Source: Megaleporinus macrocephalus (taxonomy: Eukaryota > Chordata > Actinopteri > Characiformes > Anostomidae). From it: a DNA stretch of 64,000 bases. Positions within the stretch are counted from its first letter, which is position 1, and the number at the start of each line of letters is the position of its first letter. The notes below the pieces were generated by a model. It made no database searches and had not been told where the DNA came from. It worked only from the letters and a program-made list of their open reading frames with translations. The stretch spans positions 8,600,491 through 8,664,490 of the forward strand of contig CM038716.1 of NCBI GenBank assembly GCA_021613375.1, in the 5' to 3' direction. Made by a program: the position numbers and the translations under genes. This document shows positions 15,115 to 27,179 of the stretch, one piece after another.

Positions 15115-15370
15115 GTTTGGTCTGGATTCTCCAGTTCTCCAGACCTGATAAACAGCTGTAAGGGTTATTAATCCCAGTGAGGGATCCTCTGCCTTGTCTG
15201 GTAACACTCAAAGCCAGCGACCAAAATAAGTTCTTTACTCTTCCAGATGAAGGTGAAGTTGCCAAACGCTATTATATGACCAGTACGTGCACCAGAGTGA
15301 AACCCAGGATGGCATGTGGATGCGCTGGTTGCTATTTTTGGGATTATTTGTTTGTGTGGGGATATTAAAG
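15115..15370. repeat. Duplicated segment, copy 2
   Basis: Direct-repeat partner of 12970-13230. It contains an open stretch around 15250-15360, but no splice context or family motif supports a gene. Confidence 0.65.
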
Positions 15371-15838
15371 CAAGTGATTCTCATTAAGCTCAATAAAAGT
15401 GTGGCTGTTCACGATTATTGGACAAGAAGGAACCAGACATGGTCCAAAAGTTACGATCTCGGTCTCGGAATTCATACCTGTGCAGAGCTTCCGGGGTTTT
15501 CTACCCGGAAGTTCTCAGTTCGCTGTGTTGATGGAATGCTGGTTTGCTCTATATATGTCAGTATTCCAGGCCACACTAAAAATACTCATGTCATGTGACT
15601 CAGGGAACCGAAACAACTGCCTTCCAGCAACAGTACAGGTCCAAACTGGTCTGTGCCTGTTTATGCTGGTCTGCTGCTGGTTTAGTAGGTTACCACCCCA
15701 CTGTCTTGGTGGTTTGCCACGACGTACCATCACTGTCCAGAGAAAAACAAGTATTTCCAAAGTGCCAACTTTACAGGAGAGGCCAAAAACTGTCTGTTCT
15801 TTTAATGGAAGTCAATAGAACCAGATTACCAGTGGAAC

Positions 15839-16535
15839 CAGTGGTTAGTATGGTGGTGTAGTGGTTAGTATGGTGGTGTAGTGGTTAGTATGGTGGTGTA
15901 GTGGTTAGTACGGTGGTGTAGTGGTTAGTATGGTGGTGTAGTGGTTAGTATGGTGGTGTAGTTGTTAGTATGGTGGTGTAGTGGTTAGTATGGTGGTGTA
16001 GTGGTTAGTACGGTGGTGAAGTGGTTAGTACGGTGGTGTAGTGGTCAGTATGGTGGTGTAGTGGTTAGTATGGTGGTGTAGTGGTTAGTATGGTGGTGTA
16101 GTGGTTAGTATGGTGGTGTAGTGGTTAGTATGGTGGTATAGTGGTTAGTACGGTGGTGTAGTGGTTAGTATGGTGGTGTAGTGGTTAGTATGGTGGTGTA
16201 GTGGTTAGTATGGTGGTGTAGTGGTTAGTATGGTGGTGTAGTGGTTAGTACGGTGGTGTAGTGGTTAGTACGGTGGTGTAGATTCCCGGTCCGGGTGGTT
16301 CTGTGTGGAGTGTGTATGTTCTCTCTGTGTTTGAGTGGGTTCCTCCGGGTTCTCCGGTTTCCTCCCACAGTCCAAACACATGCATGTTAGGATCCTCACT
16401 CTAAACTGCCCGTAGGTGTGAGTGTGTATGTGTCCATAGTGTACCCTGCCTTCGCCTGATGATGCTGGGATTGGCTCCAGCCCCCCGTGACCCCGACTAG
16501 CAGGATAAAGGAGAAGGTAATGGATGGATAGATGT
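15839..16535 (+). mobile_element. Second SINE with an expanded A-box array
   Basis: About 22 copies of the 20-bp unit GTGGTTAGTATGGTGGTGTA (15841-16280) lead directly into GATTCCCGGTCCGGGTGG, then the SINE body (TTTCCTCCCACAGTCC, GGGATTGGCTCCAG) and a tail ending GGATGGATA. The unit is the reverse complement of the one at 10521-11714. The same segment of the same SINE family has therefore been amplified twice, in opposite orientation on the plus strand. Here the array joins the B box directly, with the usual spacer missing. Confidence 0.85.
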
Positions 16536-16705
16536 TTTAGGTTAGATAGTGAATATAGAGACTTAGTGATCGGTGTTTTATGGTATGTGTGGTGATCTTG
16601 TTTGCTGAGTAGCACCTGCTGCTTTCCTTTCATGGCTTAATATCTAAGGTGCTCAGTGTTTCAGTCATCCAGACGCTCACATACGACTTCATCTCCATCG
16701 TTTCC

Positions 16706-16711
16706 TTTATT
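16706..16711 (-). terminator. Candidate polyadenylation signal of sln
   Basis: AATAAA on the minus strand (TTTATT on plus), about 320 bases past the sarcolipin stop. The intervening 3' UTR would include a (GA)n run (plus-strand CT, 16880-16934). Confidence 0.5.
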
Positions 16712-16877
16712 TCATAAAAGCTGAAGCACAAATGTCAGTAAACAAGCCTACATTCAGCATCTCTCTCAGAACATAAACCAAAGCTCAAAACAAGTAAAGC
16801 AAAAGAAAATAAACGTTAAGATCTTTGTTTTACATGACTCAACCACCTTCCTTCACTTCACCAGTGGTCAAAAAAAG

Positions 16878-16879
<2 letters not shown>

Positions 16880-16934
<55 letters not shown>
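16880..16934. repeat. (CT)n microsatellite in the sln 3' UTR
   Basis: An uninterrupted CT run of about 55 bp. In the predicted sarcolipin transcript it would be (GA)n within the 3' UTR. Confidence 0.9.
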
Positions 16935-16937
<3 letters not shown>

Positions 16938-17032
16938 TCCACATCGCCATCTGCTGGTCAGGGTGGGGACAGGCTGTGCTGCATGCTCTCCTTCAAGCTG
17001 AACGTCACAAACTGGCAGCAGCTGCTCCGGGA

Positions 17033-17131
17033 TCAGGAGTCCTGGTAGGTTTTGACCAGCAGCCACATGAGCAGGACCGTAATCAGGACGATCATAAAGT
17101 TCAGAAAGAGCTCCTGCGTTGTTCGTTCCAT
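17033..17131 (-). CDS. sln: Sarcolipin, SERCA-regulating micropeptide
   Basis: A 32-codon frame from ATG (17131) to TGA (17033). The peptide begins [12 protein letters not shown], continues through the membrane helix [12 protein letters not shown] and ends VKTYQDS. Human sarcolipin has the same layout, with ELFLNF, IVLITV, LMWLLV and a short luminal tail ending YQY. The protein is known to bind the sarco/endoplasmic reticulum calcium pump in muscle and uncouple ATP use from transport. Thr5, a reported phosphorylation site in mammals, is present. The C-terminus, DS after YQ, is one residue longer. The coding frame lies in one exon with acceptor CTCTCTGACAG at about 17221, as in other vertebrates, where exon 1 is non-coding. 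The same frame runs on upstream through a CT tract, which hides the gene inside a spurious 441-residue ORF. Confidence 0.93.
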   Translation of the reverse strand: MERTTQELFLNFMIVLITVLLMWLLVKTYQDS

Positions 17132-17220
17132 CTCGGGACCACAATCAGGAGGAGGAACCGGGAGGTGAGACGGAGACGAGGAGGTGAAGGTCTTGATGTG
17201 TGTGCTCAGAGCACGAGAGT

Positions 17221-17284
17221 CTGTCAGAGAGGGGAGAGAGAGAGAGAGAAAGAGGGAGTGAGCGAAAGACAGAGAGATGGAGAA

Positions 17285-17332
<48 letters not shown>

Positions 17333-17510
17333 GGAGAAAGAGAAGGGGAGAGAGAGGGAGAGAGAGAGAGAGAAGGGGAGAAAGAGAAGGGGAGAGAGAG
17401 AGAGAGAGAAGGGGAGAAAGAGAAGGGGAGAGAGAGAGAGAGAGAGAGAGAAGGGGAGAAAGAGAAGGAGAGAGAGAGGGAGTGAAAGAAGGAGTGAGAG
17501 AGAGAGATAC

Positions 17511-17554
<44 letters not shown>

Positions 17555-17867
17555 GGAGAGAGGGAGGGAGACAGAGTAAGACAGAGAGAGCGAGTGAGAG
17601 AGAGAGGGGGAGAGAGAGAAGGGGAGAGAGAGGGAGAGACAGAGAGAGAGAGTGAGGGAGAGGGGGAGAGAAAGAGGGAGTGAGAGAGGGAGAGACAGAG
17701 AGAGAGAGTGAGTGAGAGAGAGCGAGTGAGAGAGAGGCAAAAAGAGAGAGAGACAGAGAGCGAGTGAGAGAGAGCGAGTGAGAGAGAGCGAGAGAGAGAG
17801 AGAGAGATAGAGAGAAAGAGAAGGGGAGAGAGAACGAGAGAGATAGAGAGAGAGAGAAGGGGAGAGA

Positions 17868-17904
<37 letters not shown>

Positions 17905-17924
17905 GGAGAAAGAGAAGGGGAGAG

Positions 17925-17983
<59 letters not shown>

Positions 17984-18499
17984 GGAGAGAGAGGGAGGGA
18001 GACAGAGTAAGACAGTAAGAGCGAGTGAGAGAGAGAGAAGGGGAGAGAGAGGGAGAGACAGAGAGAGAGAGAGTGAGGGAGAGGGGGAGAGAAAGAGGGA
18101 GTGAGAGAGGGAGAGACAGAGAGAGAGAGAGTGAGTGAGAGAGGGGGGAGAGAAAGAGGGAGTGAGAGAGAGTGAGTAAGAGAGAGAGACAGAGAGCGAG
18201 TGAGAGAGAGAAAAAGAGAGAGAGAGACAGAGAGAGTGAGAGAGAAAAAGAGAGAGAGGGAGTGAGAGTGAGACAGAGAGAGAGTGAGAGAGAAAGGGGG
18301 AGAGAGAGAGGGAGTGAGAGAGAGGGAAAAAGAGAGAGTGCGAGTGAGAGAGAAGCAAAGAGAGAGACAGAGAGTGAGTGAGAGAGAGGGAAAAAGAGAG
18401 ACAGAGAGAGAAGAGGAGAGAGAGGGAGTGAGAGAGAGAGAGAGAGTCAGTGGACGAGCAGAGGAATCCTGGTTACATAGAAGGATCTAGAACTACTAC
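17221..18499 (-). other. Predicted sln intron 1, almost all polypyrimidine
   Basis: The predicted donor is CATCAG|GTAGTA (exon edge at 18500) and the acceptor is CTCTGACAG|ACTCTC (exon edge at 17220). Between them, 17226-18450 is a nearly pure purine tract on the plus strand (GA/GGA/GAAA variants), that is CT-rich on the sense strand. The boundaries are inferred from consensus sites, not from transcripts. Confidence 0.55.
17226..18450. repeat. 1.2-kb polypurine/polypyrimidine tract
   Basis: (GA)n mixed with GGGGAGA, GAAAGAG, GAGTGAG and GACAGAG motifs, with very few pyrimidines on the plus strand. There are longer-range internal duplications: the block around GGGAGGGAGACAGAGTAAG occurs at about 17560 and again at about 17993. 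Long open frames on both strands here are artefacts of the composition. Confidence 0.97.
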
Positions 18500-18700
18500 C
18501 TGATGAGTGTGTAAATGTGGGTGTGTACAGCTCCTCTGTTAGCTGTGTTAGTGTGAGTGTGTGCTGATTGTGTTTAGTGTGTGCTGGAGTGTTTTTGTCT
18601 CAGGAGTGTCTCTGCAGCGTCAGTCACGTCCACAGAAACACTAACAGCGGATTAGAGCGCTCTGGAATCTCGTCCAGGTTTATAGCCACCTGTCGTCTTT
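18500..18700 (-). promoter_or_regulatory. Predicted sln promoter and non-coding exon 1
   Basis: On the minus strand a TATA box (CTATAAAC, 18678-18685) is preceded 1-2 bases upstream by an E-box CAGGTG (18687-18692), the type bound by myogenic bHLH factors. A start about 30 bases downstream (near 18650) and the donor CAG|GTAGTA at 18500 would give a non-coding first exon of about 150 bases. This fits a muscle gene, but it is inference from motifs and position. Confidence 0.45.
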
Positions 18701-18759
18701 CAGTTTCAAATGCTCATCTCTCATCTGCTCATCCGCAGCTACGATCCCCTCACTGACAG

Positions 18760-20035
18760 CCCGCTGGCCTCAGCCCGGCTTACGTAAACACTGCCCCCCG
18801 ACACCCCCCAGCACCCCTCACATCAGCTGCTGTTCAGAGAGAACGGAAAGGGGAACAAATCGGGAATTTAGACCCTCAAACGGGAAAACTGTCTCTGCTC
18901 AAGGGCATATATACAAACCCTCTGTGGGTTGTTATGGGTTTGAGAACTGAGGAAAACTCCCGATCTCCTCCGACCGCCAGCCTAAATCTAGTTTTTGGCA
19001 TATCCAAATTTGGATACTGTAATTCCGATTGGATAACGTTATTCCAGATCTCAGAGTGTCTTTGGCATCACTTGCAACAACTGTGTCAAGCCCTGGGGGA
19101 TGGAAGTGCTGGGATTTGCTACGTGTGAAGATTATGATGCTGGTGACTTCCGGACACACAAGACGTCTGAAAAGATTCCGATTTTGGAAACAAATCCGAT
19201 GTTCCTTGATTGCTGCAGTTTTGTTAGTGGAATCCATTCCTGGATTCGTGGATTTCAGCTCGTCGTCTGATTCTCCTCATGATGCTCCATACTTTTCCAA
19301 TAGGAGTCGAATGTGGACTGCAGGCAGGTCAGTCAGACACTTACACACACTGGAATGCTGGAATAACCATGGAATTCCTGGGATACAGCATCATCTGCTG
19401 CATACGTCCCACTAAAACCCGATCGCTACCCCAGGACTGATGTTGACTCATGGCTGGATGGTCACTTTAGACTTTGGCAAACTCAGAGTCTGTTAGGAAT
19501 CACATGACCACCGCACCCATCTCCACCGTCTTCCGGACTTTTCTCCTCGTACGAAAGAGTTTCCGGCTGCAGACTGTATTAAGAGGCTGCAGTTTTCCGA
19601 ACCGTTCTGGAGCCCATATGACTATTATTACCATCCCTCCATCCGATAGTCACACACATTCCACAGTGGTGGCTCTACACAGGCTGAAATTTTTCCGGAT
19701 TCCTGGAATTTTCTCCCAGTGTTATGTACATGAAAGACTGGAATTCTCGTAATGAGGATGTTCAGTTTGAACTCTTTAATGATTCTCAAGTTTGGCAAGA
19801 AGTTTCTATGGTAGTAAAGACTTCAGTATTCCCAGGTGATTCCTCACCTGTTACCAGCTCACCTGGTTATTGTGGAATTTTTTTATATTTATAATTTTTA
19901 TAATATTTAATAGGCATTTAATTTATTTTCCCTCTTTACCAAATTCCCTAATTATTTAAGAGAGTTAACAAATCACATATTCTGGTTTTATTGGATTTTA
20001 TAAAATGTTCCAACTTTATTTGCTCTATTTTAAAT
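18760..20035. other. No gene seen
   Basis: Unique sequence upstream of the predicted sln promoter. There are short open frames with no family motif or splice support. A regulatory role for sln is possible by position only. Confidence 0.35.
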
Positions 20036-20038
20036 GTC

Positions 20039-20040
<2 letters not shown>

Positions 20041-20124
<84 letters not shown>

Positions 20125-20242
20125 ATCTAGTCATATGGAAAAGTCTGATCACCCCTGATATGTATTAAGTACAAGTAAGTAAACATACAGAGAACAATAT
20201 CATTCTTATCAAGTTCTTAGTTAAAATAGAATATCAGCAGCA

Positions 20243-20284
<42 letters not shown>

Positions 20285-20285
20285 G
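20041..20285. repeat. (ATCT)n and (TTA)n microsatellites
   Basis: (ATCT)n at 20041-20128 with two interruptions, then (TTA)n at 20246-20285. Confidence 0.95.
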
Positions 20286-20539
20286 CAGCAGACAGTACGT
20301 TTGCTTCCCGTACAGCTGGAGTTAAATAAACATGCCGTCTGTTAGGTGCTTACCTGCACACCTGCAGGACTTTGATGTCCAGCACTTGCCCTCAGTCGGA
20401 GGCAGTATCTCCCTGGGGTTGGTTTACGACTCGTCTCTTCTTTCTGCTTCTCTGTGTCCCCCGAACTGCCCCCGCCTAAAGTACCCCTCACACAGACCTG
20501 CTGTGACATCACAGGGCAGGGCAGTTATCTAAGACCTCC

Positions 20540-21685
20540 GTTCAGGGGGAAAAAAAACGCTGTGTGTGTGTGTTAGTGCACTGTGATGTATTTAGCACTT
20601 TGTGGGGACCCAGGATGATGAGGTGTGGTCAGAAACCAAAGAACCTCCACAGATGAAAATATACACTGAAATAATATTACCATAACAACACCAGATGGTC
20701 AGCCTGGACAAGGTCAATATATATATATATATATATAATGTCCTATCTTTGCAAATGAAAGAAAATATTTGCCATATTTAAATTTGCATTAGGGTAAATA
20801 TGTATTGTAACAATGGCCATGGACCACTAGGGGGCGCAGCCCAAAGACTGAAAACTTTTGCATAATTCAGGGGGTCCGAGAGGGTAATTAGAGGGTCCCA
20901 GACCCCGTAGGACCCCCTGTATTATAGACCAAGCTGAAGGCCTGGTTGTGTGAAGCTCAGATTCACATAATATAATATTTATTATATGCTTTTCACAGTT
21001 TTCCTGAAGTTAATGTAGATCTTCAAGCACTATAAGCATCAAACTTCTTTCTTCTCTCGTTCCTTCTGTCAGGAGTTGGAACCGCCACTGCAGTGACGTG
21101 TACACGTGTGTGCAGCTGTCACTCGCCGGGTTTTCGGATCATGGAGGAATTCCGGCTGGTGATTTGCCGAAGCCCGCTTTGTGGAATGTGATACGGATCT
21201 GTTTGCTCTAACTGCTGGAAGGTTTTCTGGAGATGCGAGTTAGTTATTTATACTGGGTCCTCTATTGTTTTTGGATTAGACCGGAGCTGTACAGTCCCGG
21301 ATCGGACAGACGTGTGTTATCCCACATGGGATAAAGACCTGCTCGAGTCATCATCCACTTTCTGAGCTCCTTCTAAATTACAGGCCCACTACGTAACATA
21401 GGCTGTACATTTACAGGCTGTAGCTGTCAGATACCCTTTTGCACCACAGGGGGCGCTGTTGCTTATATCATCAAGGTGAGGCCATTTCACCCCTTCCACT
21501 TCCATAAAATGGAACAGTCTTGGCTCGGTCATCTTCCCACCTTAAGAAGAATAACCTCCAAACCAATCCGGATACAAGCTTGGAAGTAGAGAGAAGCCGT
21601 GGAGATCGCCTGTACCTCTCTTTGTCTACTCATCTCCTAGATTCCTGCCATTCCCTGCCTGCTAGCCTTATCTCGTGTACCATTC
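20540..21685. other. No gene seen
   Basis: Mostly unique sequence with a short (TA)n at 20719-20737. No exon with both splice sites and a family motif was found. Confidence 0.35.
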
Positions 21686-21689
21686 CAAG

Positions 21690-22306
21690 TATTCGGAATT
21701 CAATCAGTTCTCCCATGTGACTCCTACAGTCCCTTACGTCTCCAAGTTCTCCCATGTGACTCCTACAGACCATTACGTCTCCAAGTTCTCTCACGTGACT
21801 CCTGCAGTCCATTACAACTCCAAGTTCTCCCACGTGACTCCTGCAGTCCATTACGTCTCCAAGTTCTCCCATGTGACTCCTACAGTGCATAACGTCTCCA
21901 AGTTCTCCCATGTGACTCCTACAGACCATCACATCTCCAAGTTCTCCCATGTGACTCCTACACAGTACGTCTCCAAGTTCTCCCATGTGACTCTTACACC
22001 CCATAACGTCTCCAAGTTCTCCGATGTGACTCCTACAGTCTATTACGTCTCCAAGTTCTCCCATGTGACTCCTACAGTGCATAACGTCTCCAAGTTCTCC
22101 CATGTGACTCCTACAGACCATCACATCTCCAAGTTCTCCCATGTGACTCCTACACAGTACGTCTCCAAGTTCTCCCATGTGACTCTTACACCCCATAACG
22201 TCTCCAAGTTCTCCGATGTGACTCCTACAGTCTATTACGTCTCCAAGTTCTCCCATGTGACTCCTGCAGTCCCTTACGTCTCCAAGTTCTCCCATTTGAC
22301 TTCTTG
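21690..22306. repeat. 39-bp minisatellite, open in both strands
   Basis: About 16 copies of a 39-bp unit (CCAAGTTCTCCCATGTGACT plus TCCTACAGTCCATTACGTCT). A higher-order block of about 180 bp around CACAGTACGTCTCCAAG is itself duplicated (21900-22080 and 22082-22262). Because 39 is a multiple of three, the array is open on both strands as 13-residue repeats. I regard it as non-coding. Confidence 0.9.
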
Positions 22307-22309
22307 ACT

Positions 22310-23186
22310 GAGATCTATACCTCTGGTTCTCATAATCTATGTTTTCTCCTCACCTTGAGTCTGATAGTGAGGTCAGTTCATTGTTCAGCTTCTTTGTTTG
22401 ATCTTCTTGAACAAATATACATCCTTTCAGACTCATAGAGCTGAGGAATCTTCTCACAGTGGAAGGATAGATGGATGTTCTCAGATCTGAAGGTGGAGTT
22501 TGATGTTCTCCGCTCGCTCAAAGATCAGAGTGCTGTTTATCTGCCGTGTTGTTGGATCTACCAGGTCTTCCGGTTTCTGTTATATCACTTATTTTCCTTA
22601 GACGTCCTCCTTTACCCTCCATCTAATCTCCTCAGAAGTATCTCCTGAATAACCTGTATGATACCTTCATGGTTATTTTGGTGGAGATCAAATGAAAGGA
22701 AGGATCAGGTGGTGCTGCACAGTGCTGGACCTCCTGCTACCACATAAAGAAATAGGGAATATAAATAAATATGAAGAACTAACATATTAGGATGTGGACT
22801 TTGGTTTCACACACTGATCCAGCAGCAGAGCATGGCATGCAGAATGATCCAGAAGGTCTGGCAGCCCCTCTGGAGTCTCTTCTGTGTCCCTAACAGCTGT
22901 TCCTTGCACTAACCCAGATAAACACTGGAAATAGACTTTACAGGATTCCTCGCTATTAAAGCCCCCAATTACTGAAAGACCACCAGGACCAGCTTGATGT
23001 TTACAAACAAACAGCGCTGTAGCCTACAGACTTGGGGGTTTGAGTGGGAGCCACTTTCAGCGAGCGTTGTTAGCATTATTGTTGTTGTTGTTGTTCTGTA
23101 GTCTCTACGCCAAAAACTGTCTGATTCCTGATTGGAGCTTTGCGAGGGGAGGGTGACCCTCAGCTCTGTTCCAGGCCTGAAACACA

Positions 23187-23190
<4 letters not shown>
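22310..23190. other. No gene seen
   Basis: Unique sequence between two repeats, with no supported exon. Confidence 0.35.

Positions 23191-23247
<57 letters not shown>
23191..23247. repeat. (TG)n microsatellite
   Basis: A TG dinucleotide run of about 57 bp. Confidence 0.97.
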
Positions 23248-23251
<4 letters not shown>

Positions 23252-23424
23252 GGCAAACTGGGCTACACTGAAATATATTTCATGGATTTTGGTTCATTCC
23301 CAACTGTCCTAAAGCTGGAGTTAAACATGTTATTAGCATGCAACATTCCCAGCATTTTATTTCCCAAATTCACCTGGAATTCCTGACTCTTTTCTCGTGA
23401 ATTGATAAGCTGATAAAGGTCGTT

Positions 23425-26400
23425 ATCTATCTAACTAAGGCTAGCTATCTAGCTAAGGTGGAGCTATTATCTATCTAACTAAGGCTAGCTATCTAGCTAA
23501 GGTGGAGCTGTTAGCTATCTAACTAAGGCTAGCTATCTAGCTAAGGTGGAGCTATTATCTATCTAACTAAGGCTAGCTATCTAGCTAAGGTGGAGCTAAG
23601 GCTAGCTATCTAGCTAAGGTGGAGCTATTATCTATCTAACTAAGGCTAGCTATCTAGCTAAGGTGGAGCTAAGGCTAGCTATCTAGCTAAGGTGGAGCTA
23701 TTATCTATCTAACTAAGGCTAGCTATCTAGCTAAGGTGGAGCTAAGGCTAGCTATCTAGCTAAGGTGGAGCTAAGGCTAGCTATCTAGCTAAGGTGGAGC
23801 TATTAGCTATCTAACTAAGGCTAGCTATCTAGCTAAGGTGGAGCTGTTAGCTATTTAACTAAGGTGGAGCTATTAGCTATCTAAATAAGGCTAGCTATCT
23901 CGCTAAGGTGGAGCTGTTAGCTATCTAACTAAGGCGCAACTAAGGCCAGCTATCTAGCTAAGGTGGAACTAAGGCTAGCTATCTAGCTAAGGTGGAACTA
24001 AGGCTAGCTATCTAGCTAAGGTGGAGCTAAGGCTAGCTATCTAGCTAAGGTGGAGCTATTAGCTATCTAACTAAGGCTAGCTATCTAGCTAAGGTGGAGC
24101 TATTAGCTATCTAACTAAGGCTAGCTATCTAGCTAAGGTGGAGCTATTAGCTATCTAACTAAGGCTGGCTATCTAGCTAAGGTGGAGCTATTAGCTATCT
24201 AACTAAGGCCAGCTATCTAGCTAAGGTGGAGCTATTAGATATCTAACTAAGGCTAGCTATCTAGCTAAGGTGGAGCTATTAGCTATCTAACTAAGGCTGG
24301 CTATCTAGCTAAGGTGGAGCTGTTAGCTATCTAACTAAGGCGCAACAAAGGCTAGCTATCTAGCTAAGGCAAAACTGAGGCTAGCTCTGTGGGTAAGGCA
24401 GAACTAAGGCTAGCTGTTAACTAAAGTGGAACTAAGGCTAGCTAGATAGCTGGTTAAGGTGGAACTATAGCTAGCAATCCAGCTAAGGCGGAACTAGGAC
24501 TAGCTATATATGGCAGAGCTGCTAACTATCTAGCTAAGGTGGAACTAAGGATAGTTATCTAACCAAGGTAAAGCTGCTAGCTATCTATCTAAGGCTGAGC
24601 TGAGGCTAGCTATCAAACTAAGGTGGAGCTGCTAGCTATCTATCTAAGGCTGAGCTGAGGCTAGATATTTAACTAAGGTGGACTTGCTAGCTATCTATCT
24701 AAGGCTGAGCTGAGGCTAGATATTTAGCTAAGGTGGACTTGCTAGCTATCTAGGTAAGGCAGAACTAAGAATAGCTATTTAACTAAGTCAGTGTTGCTAG
24801 CTATCTAGCTAGGGCTGAGCTGAGGCTAGCTATCAAACTAAGGCGAAGCTGCTAGCTATGTAGCTAAGGCTGAGCTGAGGCTAGATATCTAACTAAGGTG
24901 AAGCTGCTAGCTATCTATCTAAGGCTGAGCTAAGCCTAGCTGTCTAATTAAGGCGGAGCTGCTAGCTATCTAGGTAAGGTGGAACAAAGCCTAGCTATCT
25001 AACTAAGGTGGAGCTGCTAGCTATCTATGTAAGGTGGAACTAAGGCTAGCAATCTAACTAAGGCGTAGCTGCTAGCTATCTAGGTAAGGCAGAACTAAGA
25101 ATAGCTATTTAATTAAGTCAGTGTTGCTAGCTATCTAGGTAAGGTGGAACAAAGCCTAGCTATCTAACTAAGGTGGAGCTGCTAGCTATCTATGTAAGGT
25201 GGAACTAAGGCTAGCAATCTAACTAAGGCGGAGCTGCTAGCTATCTATCTAAGGCTGAGCTAAGCCTAGCTATCTAACTAAGGCAGAGCTGCTAGCTATC
25301 TAGGTAAGGTGGGACAAAGCCTAGCTATCTAACTAAGGTGAAGCTGCTAGCTATCTAGATAAGGTGGAACAAAGCCTAGCTATCTAACTAAGGAGGAGCT
25401 GCTAGCTATCTAGATAAGGTGGAACAAAGCCTAGCTATCTAACTAAGGTGGAGCTATTAGCTATCTAACTAAGGCTAGCTATCTAGCTAAGGTGGAGCTA
25501 TTAGCTATCTAACTAAGGCTGGCTATCTAGCTAAGGTGGAGCTATTAGCTATCTAACTAAGGCCAGCTATCTAGCTAAGGTGGAGCTATTAGATATCTAA
25601 CTAAGGCTAGCTATCTAGCTAAGGTGGAGCTATTAGCTATCTAACTAAGGCTGGCTATCTAGCTAAGGTGGAGCTGTTAGCTATCTAACTAAGGCGCAAC
25701 AAAGGCTAGCTATCTAGCTAAGGCAAAACTGAGGCTAGCTCTGTGGGTAAGGCAGAACTAAGGCTAGCTGTTAACTAAAGTGGAACTAAGGCTAGCTAGA
25801 TAGCTGGTTAAGGTGGAACTATAGCTAGCAATCCAGCTAAGGCGGAACTAGGACTAGCTATATATGGCAGAGCTGCTAACTATCTAGCTAAGGTGGAACT
25901 AAGGATAGTTATCTAACCAAGGTAAAGCTGCTAGCTATCTATCTAAGGCTGAGCTGAGGCTAGCTATCAAACTAAGGTGGAGCTGCTAGCTATCTATCTA
26001 AGGCTGAGCTGAGGCTAGATATTTAACTAAGGTGGACTTGCTAGCTATCTATCTAAGGCTGAGCTGAGGCTAGATATTTAGCTAAGGTGGACTTGCTAGC
26101 TATCTAGGTAAGGCAGAACTAAGAATAGCTATTTAACTAAGTCAGTGTTGCTAGCTATCTAGCTAGGGCTGAGCTGAGGCTAGCTATCAAACTAAGGCGA
26201 AGCTGCTAGCTATGTAGCTAAGGCTGAGCTGAGGCTAGATATCTAACTAAGGTGAAGCTGCTAGCTATCTATCTAAGGCTGAGCTAAGCCTAGCTGTCTA
26301 ATTAAGGCGGAGCTGCTAGCTATCTAGGTAAGGTGGAACAAAGCCTAGCTATCTAACTAAGGTGGAGCTGCTAGCTATCTATGTAAGGTGGAACTAAGGC

Positions 26401-27175
26401 TAGCAATCTAACTAAGGCGTAGCTGCTAGCTATCTAGGTAAGGCAGAACTAAGAATAGCTATTTAATTAAGTCAGTGTTGCTAGCTATCTAGGTAAGGTG
26501 GAACAAAGCCTAGCTATCTAACTAAGGTGGAGCTGCTAGCTATCTATGTAAGGTGGAACTAAGGCTAGCAATCTAACTGAGGCGGAGCTGCTAGCTATCT
26601 ATCTAAGGCTGAGCTAAGCCTAGCTATCTAACTAAGGCGGAGCTGCTAGCTATCTAGGTAAGGTGGGACAAAGCCTAGCTATCTAACTAAGGTGGAGCTG
26701 CTAGCTATCTAGATAAGGTGGAACAAAGCCTAGCTATCTAACTAAGGAGGAGCTGCTAGCTATCTAGATAAGGTGGAACAAAGCCTAGCTATCTAACTAA
26801 GGTGGAGCTGCTAGCTATCTAGATAAGGTGGAACAAAGCCTAGCTATCTAACTAAGGAGGACCTGCTAGCTATCTAGATAAGGTGGAACTAAGGCTAGCT
26901 ATCTAACTAAGGTGGAGCTGCTAGCTATCTATCTAAGGCTGAGCTAAGCCTAGCTATCTAACTAAGGTGGAGCTGCTAGCTATCTAGATAAGGTGGAACT
27001 AAGGCTAGCTATCTAACTAAGGTGGAGCTGCTAGCTATCTATCTAAGGCTGAGCTAAGCCTAGCTATCTAACTAAGGTGGAGCTGCTAGCTATCTAGATA
27101 AGGTGGAACTAAGGCTAGCTATCTAACTAAGGTGGAGCTGCTAGCTATCTAGATAAGGTGGAGCTGCTAGCTAAC
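23425..27175. repeat. CTAGCTAT satellite with a 1,354-bp higher-order duplication
   Basis: A 3.7-kb array of short units built from CTAGCTATCTAGCTAAGGTG and GAGCTATTAGCTATCTAACT. The left part (23425-24090) is regular. The segment of about 24090-25443 recurs almost perfectly at 25444-26797: landmarks GGCTGGCT (24163 and 25517) and CTATCTATGT (25021 and 26375) are each offset by exactly 1,354 bp. Many units contain palindromic GCTAGC and AGCTAGCT, so single strands could fold. Stops are dense and it is non-coding. Confidence 0.95.
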
Positions 27176-27179
27176 AAAT

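Noticed and set aside
17132..18358. Upstream part of a 441-codon Ser/Leu-rich minus-strand ORF
   Set aside because: It is the translation of the CT tract. Only the last 32 codons (sarcolipin) are a gene.
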